From positions 1-53,350 of the forward strand of contig CAICTM010000677.1 of NCBI GenBank assembly GCA_903772945.1: a DNA stretch of 53,350 nt, written 5' to 3'. The notes under the pieces were generated by a model. The model ran no database searches, was not told where the DNA came from, and was given only the letters and a program-made list of their open reading frames with translations. This stretch comes from Seminavis robusta. Lineage: Eukaryota; Bacillariophyta; Bacillariophyceae; Naviculales; Naviculaceae. How positions within the stretch are numbered: the first letter of the stretch is position 1; every line of letters starts with the position of its first letter. The position numbers and the translations under genes are program-made. This document shows, one piece after another, positions 51,280-53,350 of this stretch.

Positions 51280-53350
51280 TCAAGTACAGCCAACGAAGCA
51301 GATGGGAGTGATGGGGGATACAGTATAGTCCGGGGCTGTTTGAGATTGACACATGATAGCTGTGAGGAACATGTTCGTGGTATCTTGGGTATCCGTTCTT
51401 TTTGTAGCAGACGTAACCAATAGGCAGGTGACAGCATGGTGTGAGAAGTTGTCCCACATCAGGGTGGGGGAGTTGCAGGGCAGTTGTAGTTGCAGAAGAC
51501 TTACTTCATTTTGCTGCTCCAAGGACACAAGTTTTGACTGAATTGAAGGGCTGTATGAAACATCTCCTGTAGTTTCATCGCACATGTATGTGAGCTACAG
51601 TGGCAAATTTGGCATGCTTGAAGCAAGCAAAGGAAAGCATCTTACCGAAAAATTTTGCACTTTGTTTATGCTCCAACCAGATATATCCTGAGGAATGCAC
51701 AAGACAAGGGTACCATCAGAGGACAGCATGCTATGCAGTCCAGCAAGCAATGCAACACAGGCCGTTCTATCCTTTACCTTGCTGAATTTTGTGGCAGCTT
51801 TAAACATCCCCTGCATAGTTGTTACTTTTTGAACATCCCACCCAGTAATGTCTTGGTTGAATTGGGTGGCCGCTTCAAACATACTGCAACAGAAGAGATG
51901 TCAGTTTACCAGTGTCCAAGACAACAGATCGGCATCTAAACTAAGGCACATAGTCTCACTCACTAACACATGCTTTCTGCATTTGATACTTTGGAGTTCC
52001 ATCCAGAAAGAGGCTGGTTGAATTGGGTCGCACCTTTGAACATTTCACAAAAGCTTGTGCTGAGTGATACCTACTCAACAGACACAGAAGCAATAATCAG
52101 AAATGGAACCAATGAGATAAAAAGCAAAAAGAAATTCCCAACAACTCACATCCCAGTTGGAAAGATCTCGGTCGAAAAATGCTGCACCCTGCAAGTGAAG
52201 GGACATTTAGTTTGTAAGAGGATGGCATGCAAAAAGGGCTCTGCTCGACTGAAACCCATACCTGAAACCTGTTGGCACGGAAAACGAAGTGAATGGGTAA
52301 GGAACTCAACCAACCAATGAAAGGAAGAGAACAATATGCTCCAAGTGTCACTTACATTCTTTCCAAAGAAGTAGCTCCACTGATATCCCATGTTGAGACA
52401 TCACCATTGAAAGAATTGGCCCCAGCAAAACTACCAGCCGAAAGTCGATTTTTGAATGTGAGGGGCACTCCAGCAAAACTGTTACTGTTCACTGAAGGCA
52501 ATGGTACAATACTTACGTGCCAACAAACCCCCCCGGATCAGCATTGCTGACATCCCATCCAGCGAGGTTTTGGTTGATTGTTTGAGCTCCACTAAAAGTC
52601 TCCTGTATTCTCAGTGCACATGTTAGCTACAGTGGCAAACTTGGCATGCCTGAATCAAGGGAAGAATCGTACCACAAAACTTGTAACACTTGATGTATCC
52701 TGTACCATATTTCCAAAGAAAGGTTAAGTCAAGAAACCCCATGGCATCTCCAGAATCGTTCTTCAAAGCTTACCCATCCAGATATATCCTCATCAAAGTT
52801 GGCAGCATCGAAGCTAGTAGTCCCCTCTTGTGTTGAAAATACCCGATACAAGTTATCCACACGGGAGATATCCCTGTTACCAGACAACAGTATGAGATGG
52901 ACCACAACACAAGGAGACCGCCTGGAAGCTCAACTTTGTCAAATGATTTGGTAACTTACCATGTCTCAATGGGACCATAGGGACTGGTTGGGCCATACAG
53001 TGTTGACGCCAAGGCAGCAAGCAGCTCTTCCCTACCAGAGACAACTGCAAAGAGGAGGCATTAAAAAAATGTAAGCAAAGCATGACAGTTTCACAGCATA
53101 CAAATCAATCTGCTTACTGGTATCAGTTGTAGGAGATTCAGAAGGAACTGGCATTGGAGTTGGCATCTGTGTTGGTGCTTTGGTGGGTGCTTTGGTGGGA
53201 GCTTTTGTTGGTGCCTGTGTAGGTGCTTTAGTGGGAGCTTTGGTTGGTGCCTGTGTTGGTGCTTTACTGGGCACTTTAGTTGGAGCTTTGGTTGGAGCCC
53301 GGGTAGGCACACCGGTTGGAGCCTTGGTTGGTGCCTGTGACGGTGCTTTA
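51280..53350 (-). CDS. DUF285 (BspA-like) repeat protein with PT-rich stalk, 13 exons visible, 5' end outside window
   Basis: Proposed exons (minus): 53350+-53118, 53044-52960, 52873-52774, 52699-52676, 52602-52517, 52478-52356, 52268-52262, 52188-52150, 52070-51970, 51883-51778, 51687-51646, 51566-51505, 51397-51280. Every junction uses GT-AG and all phases agree. The N-terminal visible exon is an (APTK/APTQ)n stalk. Then come REELLAALASTLYGPTSPYG, PIETWDISRVDNLYRVFST and repeated MF..A..FN.D(I/L)..WD.S.VT units, for example MFEAATQFNQDITGWDVQKV. The end, TTNMFLTAIMC, TAPDYTVSPITPICFVGC, matches the usual C-cap of such proteins. DUF285 arrays form LRR-like solenoids in surface proteins. The repeats split almost unit by unit over exons. 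The 7-nt exon and the 24-nt exon are predictions that restore both frame and motif. Confidence 0.82.
52262..52268 (-). other. 7-nt microexon of the DUF285 gene
   Basis: The sequence GTTTCAG is flanked by CCAACAG on its left and GTATGG on its right (gene sense). Skipping it would shift the frame (AT from the previous exon plus GGTGCAGC gives a wrong reading). Including it gives LERMFQGAAFFDRDLSNWD, exactly the conserved MFxGAxxFxxDLSxWD unit. Confidence 0.7.
52676..52699 (-). other. 24-nt exon of the DUF285 gene encoding the missing D(T/V)SSVTSF unit
   Basis: GATACATCAAGTGTTACAAG plus TTTT is preceded by ATGGTACAG and followed by GTGGTACG (a 27-nt version using the GTACG donor is also possible). 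It supplies DTSSVTSF between DEDISGW and ETFSGAQTINQNLAGWD, as the repeat consensus requires. The length is a multiple of three, so it could be skipped without changing the frame. Confidence 0.65.

Noticed and set aside
1..53350. CRISPR array or bacterial operon signals
   Set aside because: The tandem repeats seen are microsatellites, minisatellites or protein-repeat DNA without regular unique spacers, and genes have spliceosomal introns.

Overview
The window looks like nuclear DNA of a photosynthetic stramenopile, most likely a pennate diatom. The support is indirect. Several genes have short introns (73-162 nt) with GTAAG-type donors. One aldo-keto-reductase-like protein carries a multi-part plastid/lumen-type leader. 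Gene families typical of diatom genomes are present: LRR proteins with an N-terminal cytoplasmic tail, DUF285 repeat proteins with PT-rich stalks, and hybrid histidine kinases. The intergenic DNA is full of TACCGGTA and CTAGCTAG palindromes. The species cannot be fixed from the sequence alone.

Layout. 1-8 kb is gene-poor and repetitive: decayed tandem repeats (2.1-3 kb), a truncated and frameshifted Ty3/gypsy retrotransposon on the minus strand (about 3.3-6.4 kb, with one LTR), and the C-terminal stump of a non-LTR reverse transcriptase (7.2-7.6 kb). A tRNA-Ser(GCU) follows at 8.4 kb with a partial pseudo-copy beside it. From 8.9 kb the window is genic: a TraB-like gene with an organellar-type leader and two frame breaks; a very large secreted protein of 13 tandem domains ending in a PT-rich linker and a Hedgehog-type Hint domain (10.7-16.8 kb); a hybrid histidine kinase with two receiver domains; a secreted Cys-rich protein; a three-exon membrane LRR protein; a RanBP2-zinc-finger-like protein; and a Ric8/synembryn-like protein.

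At 34-39.4 kb lies the most unusual unit. It is a 1090-aa Crypton-type tyrosine recombinase with a GCR1_C-like tail, transcribed convergently with a short unknown ORF. That ORF begins at the edge of a second copy of the gypsy LTR. GTTACC motifs and a long hairpin lie near the two outer edges. Downstream are a KOW/RRM-like protein, an aldo-keto-reductase-like protein missing catalytic residues, ribosomal protein uL13 (L13a), a type II membrane protein with a Cys-containing ectodomain, a PFK-2/FBPase-2 whose bisphosphatase half has lost two catalytic residues, and the 3' part of a 13-exon DUF285 gene, including a 7-nt microexon, that runs off the right end.

Functionally the genes do not form an operon or pathway. 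Common threads are secreted or surface proteins (Hint, Cys-rich, LRR, type II, DUF285) and signalling (histidine kinase, Ric8, PFK-2). Three otherwise conserved genes (TraB, Hint, histidine kinase) need single-position frame corrections, which could be assembly indels or gene decay. All functional names rest on motif reading, not on database searches.
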